From Caldilineaceae bacterium (GTDB lineage Bacteria; Chloroflexota; Anaerolineae; Caldilineales; Caldilineaceae), in assembly GCA_014879855.1 (NCBI GenBank), contig JACSRH010000213.1, positions 1 to 45,912 of the forward strand: a DNA stretch of 45,912 nucleotides, written 5' to 3'. Both the position numbers and the translations under genes were made by a program. Under the pieces are notes generated by a model, which was not told the DNA's origin, searched no databases, and saw only the letters and a program-made list of their open reading frames with translations. Shown here one piece after another: positions 1 through 11,533 of this stretch (the stretch's first letter is position 1; every line of letters starts with the position of its first letter).

Positions 1-1326
<1,326 letters not shown>

Positions 1327-1372
1327 GAGAAATTCCCTTTCATCACTCGCTTGAAGCTTTCAAACTACCGGT

Positions 1373-2674
1373 TTACTCTGTCCAATTCTCTAATCTTTCT
1401 TTCACCGCTGTCAAAAACCGATCCGCCTGCGCACCATCCATCACGCGGTGGTCGAAGGTGAAACTCAGGTAGCACATCGGACGGATGACGATGGCGTCAT
1501 CCGCGCTGGGCAAAAGCGAGGCGCTGCGACTGCGCACCACCGGCCGCTTGACAATGGCGCCTGCGCCCAAGATGCCACTCTGTGGCTGATTGATGATCGG
1601 CGTGGCAAATAGGCTGCCGCCCGTCCCATGATTGGTCAGCGTAAAGGTGCCGCCCTGAAGCGCGTCCGGCTGCAATTGACCGGTGCGCGCACGGTCAACC
1701 AGGTCGTTGAGCGCGCGCGCCAGCCCGGCCAGATTCAGCGCGTCGGCGTTGCGGATGACGGGGACGAGCAAACCCTTGTCCAGCGCCACCGCGACGCCGA
1801 CGTGAATGCGTTGGTGCAGCAGAATGCCGGCGTCGGTGAAGCGGCTGTTGGCCTCCGGCGTCGCGCGCAACCCCACCACGGCCGCGGCGACGAAATAGGG
1901 CGTATAGGTGAGTGTGGCGCCATCGCGGGTGTAGGTGCGCTTATTGGCTTCACGATGGCGCACCACGGCGGTCATATCAACTTCGCAGATGCTGGTGACG
2001 TGCGGACTGGTGCGTTTGCTCAGCGCCATGTGTTGTGCGATGGCGCGGCGCATCGTGGTCAGCGGCTGCAGGATGTCGTCATCGTTGGAAAGCGCGTCTG
2101 CTGGCTTGTCTCTGCTGGCTTGTTCTTCCTCACCTTTGGCCGCGCCTTCCTCGCCCTCGGCCATCTCCCGTTTGACTTCGGCGAGATAGGTCTCCAAATC
2201 CTTCTTTGTGATACGTCCACTCAATCCCGTGCCGGTCACCTGTGCCAGGTCAATGTCGTGCTCAGCCGACATGCGCGCCACCACAGGACTGATAAATGTG
2301 CGTCCGGCTGGCCGGGTTTCTGCCGGCGGCGCAGCGCGCTGAACCTGTTGAGACGGCGGCTCAGTCACAATAAGCTTGTCCGTGGGTGTGTCTGTAATGC
2401 CCGGTGCATCTGTGGCGTCGGGCGCGGCTGTCTCGCCCGATGCGCCGAGCCGCGCAATGAGCGTGCCGGCCGCGACCGTGGCGCCTTCTTCGACCAGAAT
2501 TTCCAACAAAACGCCCGTGATCGGCGCAGGCACTTCGGTGTCGATCTTGTCGGTGCTGATTTCGAGCAGCGGCTCATGTTTGGACACAGCGTCACCGGGC
2601 TGTTTCAGCCAGCGCAACACCGTGCCTTCGATGACGCTCTCGCCCAACTGGGGCATCTTGACTGGGGTGGACAT
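1373..2674 (-). CDS. Dihydrolipoamide acyltransferase (E2) of a 2-oxo acid dehydrogenase complex
   Basis: Transfers the acyl group from lipoyl-lysine to CoA. The 433 aa show the three E2 parts in order. A single lipoyl domain (1-78) has the acceptor lysine K43 in STDKIDTEV. An Ala/Pro/Thr-rich linker follows, then a peripheral subunit-binding domain at about 127-164 (SPVVARMSAEHDID), a charged linker, and the catalytic domain from about 203 to the end. The active-site DHRVMDG gives H409 and D413. The ATG has AGGAGG upstream. No E1 genes are in view; upstream on the same strand are an asparaginase and an Nfu-domain gene. The substrate (pyruvate, 2-oxoglutarate or branched-chain) cannot be decided; the STDKIDTEV lipoyl motif fits branched-chain or oxoglutarate E2 at least as well as pyruvate E2. 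Confidence 0.93.
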   Translation of the reverse strand: MSTPVKMPQLGESVIEGTVLRWLKQPGDAVSKHEPLLEISTDKIDTEVPAPITGVLLEILVEEGATVAAGTLIARLGASGETAAPDATDAPGITDTPTDKLIVTEPPSQQVQRAAPPAETRPAGRTFISPVVARMSAEHDIDLAQVTGTGLSGRITKKDLETYLAEVKREMAEGEEGAAKGEEEQASRDKPADALSNDDDILQPLTTMRRAIAQHMALSKRTSPHVTSICEVDMTAVVRHREANKRTYTRDGATLTYTPYFVAAAVVGLRATPEANSRFTDAGILLHQRIHVGVAVALDKGLLVPVIRNADALNLAGLARALNDLVDRARTGQLQPDALQGGTFTLTNHGTGGSLFATPIINQPQSGILGAGAIVKRPVVRSRSASLLPSADDAIVIRPMCYLSFTFDHRVMDGAQADRFLTAVKERLENWTE

Positions 2675-2690
2675 CAGGCTGCTTCCTCCT

Positions 2691-2753
2691 GCTATGCGAC
2701 CATCAGGCTATGCGATCATCAGCTATGCAATCATCAGGCTATACGACCATCAG
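2691..2753. repeat. Four imperfect 15-16 bp tandem repeats between asparaginase and E2
   Basis: Units at 2691-2706, 2707-2721, 2722-2737 and 2738-2753 all follow GCTATgCgAyCATCAG with one or two substitutions, and one unit is a base shorter. The last copy overlaps the end of the asparaginase reading frame and encodes its final residues and stop. The array sits in the 64-bp gap before the E2 start. Confidence 0.8.
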
Positions 2754-3701
2754 GCGGTCAGCCAGGGCTGGCTCATCCATCTCCGCGCGTTGATAAAGAT
2801 ATTGCTTGCCAGGCACGGTTGTAAAACCGGCGACTTCGCCGGCGGATGTAAGCGCAACGATGTTCATATATTGGCCGTCCGGTGCATCAAGCGTCAGCAG
2901 ATCGCGCAGCGCCTCACGGCCGGCCGCAGCCAACGACATGCCGAACTTGAGATAGAGCACAAGGCTGCGCGCGGTGGCCACGCGGATCGCCAGTTCGCCC
3001 ATGCCGGTGCAGGCTGCCGCGCCGTAGCGATCGTCACAGTAGTTGCCTGCGCCGATCAGCGGACTGTCGCCGACGCGGCCGGGATACTTCCAGCCCAGCC
3101 CGCTAGTGCTGACCGCGGACGCCAGCGCGCCGCGCCGATCGCGCGCGATAAAGTTGACCGTGCCCAGCGTATCGACGCGCCCAGCTTTGTGTAGCTTGTC
3201 TTGCAGGTTGATCGGGCGAGTCAGCGCACGCGCCACACTGCGCAGAGGCTCCGCGTCGCCCGGCGTCAGCTCGCGTTCGGTGAAACGTGCACGCCAGCGG
3301 CGCAGCGCCTCCTCGGTGCGTTGCTCCTGCGGCGTCTCGCCCAGTTCGGCCGCCAGCCGTTCTGCGCCGCGCGCTACAACCAGCACGTGTGGCGTTTCTT
3401 CCATCACGCGCCGCGCCAGCGTGATCGCCCGGCCATAGCCCTGGATCGCGGCCACCGCGCCGGCGCGCAGCGTCGTCCCCTCCATGATGCTGGCGTCCAG
3501 CTCCACCTCACCGAGCACATTGGGCAAGCCACTGTAGCCGACGCTATGGTCGTCGGGGTCGTCTTCCACGATGCGGCACGCCAGTTCGACCGCGTCGAGT
3601 GCGCTGCCGCCCTCGCGCAGCAGCGCCATGGCGGCCAGCATCCCGCGCCGTCCATTCTCACTTGCCACCATCACCGGCATCGACGAAGTTACATCACCCA
3701 C
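2739..3701 (-). CDS. N4-(beta-N-acetylglucosaminyl)-L-asparaginase family Ntn-hydrolase
   Basis: Member of the isoaspartyl peptidase/glycosylasparaginase family, a precursor that self-cleaves before an N-terminal threonine nucleophile. In the 320 aa the cleavage site is the VDTLGTV motif: T178 would become the N-terminus of the beta chain. It is followed by the family-typical STSGLGWKYPGRVGDSP and the GAGNYCDDRYGA oxyanion/substrate loop. The N-terminal half has the alpha-chain pattern ALDAVELACRIVEDDP and SVGYSGLPN. No signal peptide is visible, so it is probably a cytoplasmic hydrolase of N-substituted asparagines or isoaspartyl peptides. The start is GTG at 3701, chosen because GAGGAG lies 7 bases upstream. 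It begins 33 bp after the Nfu_N gene and is probably in the same operon. The last codons are built from the local tandem repeat. Confidence 0.88.
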   Translation of the reverse strand: MGDVTSSMPVMVASENGRRGMLAAMALLREGGSALDAVELACRIVEDDPDDHSVGYSGLPNVLGEVELDASIMEGTTLRAGAVAAIQGYGRAITLARRVMEETPHVLVVARGAERLAAELGETPQEQRTEEALRRWRARFTERELTPGDAEPLRSVARALTRPINLQDKLHKAGRVDTLGTVNFIARDRRGALASAVSTSGLGWKYPGRVGDSPLIGAGNYCDDRYGAAACTGMGELAIRVATARSLVLYLKFGMSLAAAGREALRDLLTLDAPDGQYMNIVALTSAGEVAGFTTVPGKQYLYQRAEMDEPALADRLMVV

Positions 3702-3734
3702 CGCGCGACTCCTCTTGTTTCGAGCTTGAATCTT

Positions 3735-4052
3735 TTACTGAAGATAGCCTTTGCGTCGAGAAATTTCTGCTTCCGACGCAGAATCGCCATAAAGCGTCAG
3801 ATAATTTTCAATACACTCCTGAATCGGCTCGACCAGACTTTCCCACGCCGCTTCGGGCAGTTTGTTCACCGTAATGAAATCTTGCACCATGAAGACATTG
3901 TAGACGCGGCCGAGTGCAAAGATTGCGGCGGCCAGTGGATGTGCGGCTGCAGCCTCACGGCTGGCAAAGCTGAGCGGCCTGGCAAAAAGACGCGCCGGCA
4001 ACGTAAACTTCATTGCGTTCGGATTGGGTGTAGGTTTTGCCTGAACCGACAT
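3735..4052 (-). CDS. Nfu/NifU N-terminal-domain (scaffold) protein
   Basis: A 105-aa stand-alone Nfu_N domain. It opens with the family signature PTPNPNAMKF and has the conserved VYNVFMVQDFITVNK stretch. It lacks the C-terminal NifU-like CxxC domain that would bind an Fe-S cluster, so it may assist cluster delivery or have another scaffold role; this is inference from the family. The gene heads the minus-strand run leading to asparaginase, E2 and E3. The start at 4052 fits the conserved N-terminus. A TATACT hexamer ends only 7 bases before the ATG, so the mRNA may be leaderless. Confidence 0.82.
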   Translation of the reverse strand: MSVQAKPTPNPNAMKFTLPARLFARPLSFASREAAAAHPLAAAIFALGRVYNVFMVQDFITVNKLPEAAWESLVEPIQECIENYLTLYGDSASEAEISRRKGYLQ

Positions 4053-4059
4053 GGCACGT

Positions 4060-4089
4060 AGTATAGCAGAGGGCGCAGGATTTTGAGAA
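4060..4089 (-). promoter_or_regulatory. Candidate sigma-70 promoter giving a leaderless mRNA
   Basis: On the minus strand TTCTCA (4084-4089) and TATACT (4060-4065) are 18 bases apart. Transcription would start at about 4052-4053, on the ATG itself, and no ribosome-binding site precedes that ATG. Confidence 0.4.
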
Positions 4090-4137
4090 GGGAAGAAAGA
4101 GGAAGGGAAACAGGGGGCGGCGCCCGTTTCGACAAAG

Positions 4138-4320
4138 TCAGAATTTGGTGGAGAAGTTCCACCTTATTGAGAGTTGTTGAGATAGAAATGGAAGAAAGGC
4201 TTGGACAACTTGGCTGGGTGCACGGCCAGCCAGCACGATTTCCTACAGGGGGCGGTCTATGATCAAGGTGGGGATCGACAGCACCGTGAGCTTCTTGAGC
4301 GCCAATTGATTCTCAAGCGC
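4138..4320 (-). pseudogene. Thioredoxin-fold C-terminal remnant with internal stop
   Basis: Reading the minus strand from about 4320 gives a stretch ending LTVLSIPTLIID, the cis-proline segment of thioredoxins. Four codons later comes an in-frame TAG, then EIVLAGRAPSQVVQAFLPFL, which resembles the last strand and C-terminal helix of the same fold. The frame closes at 4138. The N-terminal half with the CxxC motif is absent; the YeiH-family gene begins where it should be. The call rests on motif resemblance alone. Confidence 0.4.
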
Positions 4321-4337
4321 AGCCAAGGATACAACAC

Positions 4338-5387
4338 ATGCCACAAACAAATCAAACAACCACTTCTCCCTGGTCGTCAGGCAGACTGCGGCGCTATCTC
4401 CCCGGCATCCTGCTTGCCATCCTGGTGGCCGCGTTGGCGATGGTGCTGCAAGCCATCGAAGTGTATATCTGGGATCAGCCGATAATCGAAGGGTTGGTGA
4501 TGGCCATCGTGCTGGGCATGATCATCCGCACGGCATGGGGACTTCGATCTTCCTATACAGCGGGCGTCAATGTTGCAGCGAAGCAGGTGCTGGAAGTAGC
4601 GATTGTGCTCCTCGGTGCATCGGTTGATCTTCCGGCATTGTTCAAAGCCGGCCCGACCATGTTATTGGCGATCATGTTTGTCGTGATGACGGGCATCGCG
4701 GCAAGTATGACGATTGGGCGCTCATTTGGTCTTAATCCGAAATTAGCGATCTTGGTCGCATGTGGCAATTCGATCTGTGGGAACTCCGCAATTGCCGCGG
4801 TCGCGCCCGTGATCGGCGCCGATAATGAAGATGTGGTTGCGTCGATTGCGCTCACAGCGGTGCTGGGTGTGCTCGTTGTGCTGCTCTTGCCACTCTTAAT
4901 CCCGCTCTTACAGTTGACGCTCTATCAGTATGGCGTTTTGGCTGGCATGACGGTGTATGCTGTCCCACAGGTCCTTGCAGCAACTTTCCCCGTGAGCACC
5001 CTCAGCGGCGAAGTCGGCACACTCGTCAAGCTGGTGCGGGTGCTGCTGCTTGGCCCGGTGGTGCTTTTCTTTGCGTTCCGCTTTCCGCAGCAAAAGCATA
5101 TCACAGCGCGTGTTTCGTTGAATCGTTATGTGCCGTGGTTTATTGTGGGGTTCCTGCTGCTGGGGGGTGCACGTTCAAGCGGTCTACTTCCACCTACGGT
5201 TGCTGAACCGCTACGTGAGATGAGTCGCTGGCTTACAGTCGTTGCCATGGCCGCGCTTGGTCTCGGTGTGGATATTCGTGCGCTTCGCGTCGTCGGCCGG
5301 CCCGTTGCGCTGGCCGTGCTCGGTTCATTAGCAGTGTTGATTATTCTCAGCTTACTGACAATTAAGACCTTGAATATAAGTGGGTAG
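4338..5387 (+). CDS. YeiH/UPF0324 family putative sulfate exporter
   Basis: An integral membrane protein of 349 aa, almost entirely made of hydrophobic segments (about ten). It carries the family-typical stretches AKQVLEVAIVLLGASVDL, the glycine/asparagine loop ACGNSICGNSAIAAVAPVIGA at about residues 138-158, and AALGLGVDIRAL near the C-terminus. The length matches the family (about 340-360 aa). Members are annotated as sulfate or sulfonate-related exporters, but the substrate is poorly established. The ATG at 4338 is preceded by AAGGA about 10 bases upstream. The gene stands alone on the plus strand. No LysR regulator, the frequent partner of yeiH, is adjacent. Confidence 0.85.
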   Translation: MPQTNQTTTSPWSSGRLRRYLPGILLAILVAALAMVLQAIEVYIWDQPIIEGLVMAIVLGMIIRTAWGLRSSYTAGVNVAAKQVLEVAIVLLGASVDLPALFKAGPTMLLAIMFVVMTGIAASMTIGRSFGLNPKLAILVACGNSICGNSAIAAVAPVIGADNEDVVASIALTAVLGVLVVLLLPLLIPLLQLTLYQYGVLAGMTVYAVPQVLAATFPVSTLSGEVGTLVKLVRVLLLGPVVLFFAFRFPQQKHITARVSLNRYVPWFIVGFLLLGGARSSGLLPPTVAEPLREMSRWLTVVAMAALGLGVDIRALRVVGRPVALAVLGSLAVLIILSLLTIKTLNISG

Positions 5388-5471
5388 CGTCGTGGAATTG
5401 TCGCATGGCGCTACTTTATTTCAACAACCCACGACCATGAAGCTAACGAAAGCGTGCACCCATCGGGGTGT

Positions 5472-6257
5472 TCATCCTCCTGGCGACCCAACTGCTTTCT
5501 GCGCAACGACCAGGAAGTGTTCGGGCAAGCCATGGAGAGGCGCCCCCTCCCAGTCAGCGACCTCCTTCCCAAACTCGTCTAGCTCAAGCAAACGGCATCC
5601 AGCCTTCAGGACGGCATTGATGTAATCCGAAATAGTCCAATGGAATTCGTAGGATTTCAGGGGGCCTGGCTTTGGGTGCAGAATTTCCTCAGACACATCG
5701 TATTCAAACGGACCTCGCTCAAAATAGGAGGACGCCACGGTCAATTGATGAGTCGATTCTTTCCAGATCCGCCGAAACGGGTGATACTCAGCGATCAGGA
5801 ACAGGCCGTCGATTTTCAGAATGCGCGCGGCCTCGGCGTAGTAGCGGTCGAGATCCGACACCCAGACGGCCACGTGACCACCGGTGTAGACGATGTCGAA
5901 CGTGCGGCTGTCGATCTGGGAAAGGTCGGTAACATCGGCCCGCAAAAATGTGATCGCAAGGTCGAGTTCGTGCGCTCGACGCGCGGCCACATCGAGTTGG
6001 TTCTGCGAGATATCCACGGAGGTCACCGCGGCGCCAAGCCCGGCCAGTGCAAAGACGACCTGATTGTCCCCGCTGCCGAGCACAGCCACGCGCTGGCCGC
6101 GGATGCCGGCCAGGTGGGCCAGCTCCCTTGGCGAGAGCACAAGCTCCGGCTCCGACGGGCACCGTCGCCACAGCCCGCGCGAATCCGCCCCTCTGGCCCA
6201 CTGTGCGGAAGCCGCCTCCCAACGCTTTCTGTTTTCCTCATGCAGCCTATTGGTCAT
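5472..6257 (-). CDS. Class I SAM-dependent methyltransferase
   Basis: A 261-aa Rossmann-fold methyltransferase. Motif I is VAVLGSGDNQVVFALAGLGA (about residues 56-75), and the acidic end of strand 2 is TSVDIS. Post-I residues include RADVTDLSQID, and motif IV is FDIVYTGGHVAVW. The C-terminal part, with YHPFRRIW and a WTISDYINAVLKAGCRLLELDE segment, matches small-molecule methyltransferases of the UbiE/MenG-like superfamily. Motif I has GSGDN instead of the more common GxGxG, which is tolerated in the superfamily. The substrate is unknown. It is convergent with the YeiH gene and lies just downstream of the amino-acid transporter operon, 37 bp after the ATPase gene is reached on the same strand. 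Confidence 0.85.
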   Translation of the reverse strand: MTNRLHEENRKRWEAASAQWARGADSRGLWRRCPSEPELVLSPRELAHLAGIRGQRVAVLGSGDNQVVFALAGLGAAVTSVDISQNQLDVAARRAHELDLAITFLRADVTDLSQIDSRTFDIVYTGGHVAVWVSDLDRYYAEAARILKIDGLFLIAEYHPFRRIWKESTHQLTVASSYFERGPFEYDVSEEILHPKPGPLKSYEFHWTISDYINAVLKAGCRLLELDEFGKEVADWEGAPLHGLPEHFLVVAQKAVGSPGG

Positions 6258-6294
6258 GGCTTCGTATCAATTCTGAGCACGGATAAACAGCCGC

Positions 6295-7047
<753 letters not shown>

Positions 7048-7051
7048 ACTC

Positions 7052-8311
7052 TTATCTCTTTCCAAATCCTAACTTGTTTTCCAGCTTGCGACTGACGAAA
7101 CTCATGCCATAACTGAAAATAAAGAAGACAAAGGCGACGAAGACATAGACCTCTTTGGCGACGCCGCCGGGGACGCCCAGCCACTCGGGCTGCTGGATGA
7201 CAGCCTTACCGACCGCAACCAGTTCGAGCAGACCGACCAGCGAGACCAGCGAGGTGTCTTTGAAAAGCCCGATAAACTGGCCCACAATCGCTGGGATCAC
7301 CTTGGTCAACGCTTGCGGCAGGATAATGAAGCGCAGTTTGTCGAACGACCCCAACCCTAGCGCCTCGGCAGCCTCGTATTGTCCTTTGGGGATCGCTTGC
7401 AAGCCGCCGCGCACATTTTCGGCCAGATAAGCCGCGCTGAAGAAGGTGATCGCCGTCACCGCCCGCACCAATTGTGATGGATTGCCCCAGTTGCTCGGCA
7501 AAAAGAGCGGCAGCATCGTCATCCCCATGAAAAGCAGCGTGATGAGCGGCACACCGCGGATCAGCTCGATATAGCCGACGCAGAAGTACTTGATCACCGG
7601 CAGGTTGCCACGACGCCCCAACGCCAGCAACACGCCGATCGGAAAGCTCAGCGCGATGCCGACCACGGCCAACAGCATGGTGAGCATCAACCCGCCCCAC
7701 AAGTTGGTGTCCACCAGCGGCGCAAAGGTCCAGGAAATGCCCCACGCGGGAAAATTGAGGCCGCCCAGCAGCAAGATCAGGGTCGCGGGCAGGCTGAGGA
7801 TCCAGGCAATTGACAACAATTTGTTGGGGATAGGCAGCCGGGCGCCAATGAAATAGCCCACCACCAGCAGCGCCAGGCTGCCCGCCATCACCAGTTGCGC
7901 TTCCAGTCCGATTGGGATGAGGGCCAAAGCGAGCAGCAACACGCCCAGCCCGAAGCCCAGCCCGCGGATCATGCTGCCCCACTGCCCAGCGCTCACGCCA
8001 AACAGCGCGCTCACCATCAGCAGCACCAGCGCCGGCTGCCATAACTGCGCCGTGGGGTAGAGTCCAACGGCAAAGATTTTACGATTTACCCAAATTGGCG
8101 TCCAGTACGCGCCGATGGCCCACTGCACAAGATTGGTGACGATGTAGTAGAGCACAATCAATGTCACGATTGTGAGGATGCTGTTGCCAATGTCGATAAA
8201 TAAGTTGGTGCGCAACCAGCCAAGGACGCCGACCTCCGAGGCTGGCGGCCTTTGGGGCGGCGCTGGATGGTTTGTGTTTACCCAACTTGGTGAATGGACG
8301 TCTGTCGCCAT
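7052..8311 (-). CDS. aapM: Amino-acid ABC transporter permease, AapM type
   Basis: A 419-aa inner-membrane permease of the His/Glu/Gln (HEQ) family. Several N-terminal hydrophobic segments precede the conserved PAAT core, which has FPIGVLLALGRRG, ELIRGVPLITLLFMG, AAYLAENVRGGLQAI and the EAA loop GQYEAAEALGLGSFDKLR. The extra N-terminal transmembrane region and the length of about 400 aa separate AapM from short GlnP-type permeases. The start at 8311 has GAGG 9 bases upstream. It pairs with the AapQ-like gene 49 bp upstream, and the two probably form the heterodimeric channel. Confidence 0.92.
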   Translation of the reverse strand: MATDVHSPSWVNTNHPAPPQRPPASEVGVLGWLRTNLFIDIGNSILTIVTLIVLYYIVTNLVQWAIGAYWTPIWVNRKIFAVGLYPTAQLWQPALVLLMVSALFGVSAGQWGSMIRGLGFGLGVLLLALALIPIGLEAQLVMAGSLALLVVGYFIGARLPIPNKLLSIAWILSLPATLILLLGGLNFPAWGISWTFAPLVDTNLWGGLMLTMLLAVVGIALSFPIGVLLALGRRGNLPVIKYFCVGYIELIRGVPLITLLFMGMTMLPLFLPSNWGNPSQLVRAVTAITFFSAAYLAENVRGGLQAIPKGQYEAAEALGLGSFDKLRFIILPQALTKVIPAIVGQFIGLFKDTSLVSLVGLLELVAVGKAVIQQPEWLGVPGGVAKEVYVFVAFVFFIFSYGMSFVSRKLENKLGFGKR

Positions 8312-8360
8312 CAGTGCGTTTCCTCGGAGCTCAATTTCCAGCTTTTGATAAAAGCCCGGC

Positions 8361-9794
<1,434 letters not shown>

Positions 9795-9839
9795 AAGTGT
9801 CGCAGATCACGCAATGAAAGAAAGAATGCTAACAAGATT

Positions 9840-9885
9840 GGAGATTGAGAGATTTGGATTCAGAATCTCCAATCTCTCAATCTCC
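9840..9885. terminator. Perfect 15-bp stem-loop between binding-protein and permease genes
   Basis: Positions 9840-9854 and 9871-9885 are exact reverse complements around a 16-base loop. It lies in the 108-bp gap downstream of the binding-protein gene. There it could act as a partial terminator or a 3'-stabilising hairpin that makes the binding protein more abundant than the permeases. No U-tract follows. Confidence 0.6.
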
Positions 9886-9902
9886 AGGTCTTTCATTTCG
9901 CT

Positions 9903-11012
9903 TTACCGGAACGGCGGCGCGTACAACAGGCCGCCTTCATTCCACTGCGCATTTTGGCTGCGCGGCAGATTGAAGGGGGTGTCCGGGCCAAGGTTGCGGT
10001 CATAGATCTCGCCATAATTGCCAACCTGCGTCAGCACCTGCACCATGAAGTCGTTGGGTAGACCAAGTTTGGCGCCCATGTCGCCCTCGGCGCCCAGCAG
10101 ACGCTTGATGGTCGGGTCGTCGCTGCCCATCATCTCCTGCACGTTGGCGCTCGTCACACCGCTCTCTTCGGCCTGGATCAGACCATAGACAGTCCAACGC
10201 ACGGCATCGGCCCACGCGGGGTCGCCTTGATAGACTGCACCGGCTAGCGGCTCCTTGGACATGGTGTCTTCGAGAATCATGTGGTCAGCCGGGTTGGCCA
10301 ACTTGGTGAGGCTCGAAACCAGACCAGACTTGTCCGTTGTGTAGCCATCACAGCGAGCTTCGTCGTAGGCAGCCAGGGTCTTGTCGTTGTCCTCAAAGAC
10401 GACGGGCGTGAAATCCAGGCCATTGGCGCGGAAGACATCGGCCAGATTGAGTTCAGTTGTCGTGCCGCTCTGCACACAGACCGTGGCGCCATCCATATCT
10501 TTCAAACTGGCAATGCCGCTGTCCTTGCGCACCATCATGCCTTGACCGTCGTAGAAGTTGACGGGCATGAATTCCATGCCAACCTCGGCGCTGTCACGCG
10601 AGAGCGTCCAGGTCGAGTTGCGGAAGAGCACGTCGACTTCGCCTGTGCTGACCAGCGTGAAGCGGTCGTTGCCGCTGGCATAACGATACTCGACGGCCTC
10701 AGCATCGCCCAACACGGCGGCGGCTACGGCCTTGCAGAAGTCCACATCAAAACCGGCGTAGTTGCCGTTGGCATCGACATTGCCGAACCCGGGCACCTGA
10801 TTGTTGACGCCGCAGATCAACTTGCCGCGCGTCTTGACGGTGTCCAGCAGGCTGCCTGCCTGGGCAGCCGGCGCCGCGGCAACATTCTCGACCGTAGCCG
10901 CCGTGCTCGCAGCCGGCGTAGCGGCCGGCGCCGGCGCTGGCGCCGCGCAAGCCGAATAGATCACGGCAATCACTAACAGGGAGATCCCCACCATTGTGAG
11001 ACGCTTGTTCAT
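9903..11012 (-). CDS. aapJ: Amino-acid ABC transporter substrate-binding lipoprotein (AapJ type)
   Basis: A 369-aa extracytoplasmic binding protein of the family 3 / AapJ class. Residues 1-22 form a lipoprotein-like signal ending IYSAC. The tyrosine at -3 is unusual for a lipobox, but C22 is followed by an Ala/Pro-rich linker typical of anchored lipoproteins. The mature domain has TRGKLICGVNNQVPGFG, YAGFDVDFCKAVAAAVLGD, DRFTLVSTGEVDVLFRN and VCVQSGTTTELNL, all AapJ hallmarks. The C-terminal NYGEIYDRNLG segment is also typical. The start is ATG at 11012 with AAGGAG 6 bases upstream. It is the first gene of the transporter operon. The family binds several L-amino acids; specificity cannot be read here. 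Confidence 0.95.
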   Translation of the reverse strand: MNKRLTMVGISLLVIAVIYSACAAPAPAPAATPAASTAATVENVAAAPAAQAGSLLDTVKTRGKLICGVNNQVPGFGNVDANGNYAGFDVDFCKAVAAAVLGDAEAVEYRYASGNDRFTLVSTGEVDVLFRNSTWTLSRDSAEVGMEFMPVNFYDGQGMMVRKDSGIASLKDMDGATVCVQSGTTTELNLADVFRANGLDFTPVVFEDNDKTLAAYDEARCDGYTTDKSGLVSSLTKLANPADHMILEDTMSKEPLAGAVYQGDPAWADAVRWTVYGLIQAEESGVTSANVQEMMGSDDPTIKRLLGAEGDMGAKLGLPNDFMVQVLTQVGNYGEIYDRNLGPDTPFNLPRSQNAQWNEGGLLYAPPFR

Positions 11013-11035
11013 AAAAACTCCTTTTTACTGTGTTG

Positions 11036-11066
11036 ATACTACATTGAGATTGGGTTGAAATGGCAA
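11036..11066 (-). promoter_or_regulatory. Possible promoter of the amino-acid transporter operon
   Basis: On the minus strand TTGCCA (11061-11066) and TAGTAT (11036-11041) are separated by 19 bases, a little long. The start of transcription would be about 17 bases before the AapJ ATG, leaving room for its AAGGAG site. Confidence 0.3.
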
Positions 11067-11468
11067 TTGCACGATGCTTCGGGTAAGCCATCCATTGGCA
11101 GGATCAGTAACTGACCGTGCTCGGCGCTTACGTTGAATTCATGAATAAAATGGGAGCAGACTGACGTCCAGAATTCACCCGTCATCAAGCAGAAGTTGAG
11201 ACGCCAGCAGCATACGAAGGATGCTGAAACTGACTGACGCTCACAACCACGCCTTTGATCGTTACAAGCCTTTCAGGTGTGAGGCGACTATAGCATGCCG
11301 TCTGATTACTGTCAAATCACGCAAAAAAGCACGGTTCAACCCAAATTCAGCGAGTTGGACCGCGGCGAGCAGGGACGGGTCGCAGGTTGTCTGACCGGAC
11401 GGAACGGAGGCGGCCCGGCCTCGACGCCACCCAGAAAATTTTGAGACGCTCCCAAACTTGCCGCAGAA
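11067..11468. other. Non-coding stretch, no feature recognised
   Basis: Open frames crossing this stretch lack recognisable protein character. No tRNA, long hairpin or repeat was found. It separates the divergent transporter operon and the small membrane-protein gene, so it probably holds regulatory sequence. Confidence 0.5.
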
Positions 11469-11497
11469 TTGACCACATCTTCACCTTTCTGTATAAT
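11469..11497 (+). promoter_or_regulatory. Near-consensus sigma-70 promoter
   Basis: TTGACC (11469-11474), a 17-base spacer and a perfect TATAAT (11492-11497). Predicted transcription start is near 11504, about 30 bases before the ATG at 11534. Confidence 0.75.
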
Positions 11498-11533
11498 CAG
11501 GGACGCGCCATTTTTCGGGCGTGATCTTTGTCG

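Noticed and set aside
2691..2753. Short repeats considered as a CRISPR array
   Set aside because: Units are 15-16 bp, directly adjacent without spacers, degenerate, and no cas genes are nearby.
9795..9902. Intergenic hairpin region as a small RNA or tRNA
   Set aside because: Only one stem-loop is present, without tRNA arms, promoter or further structure.
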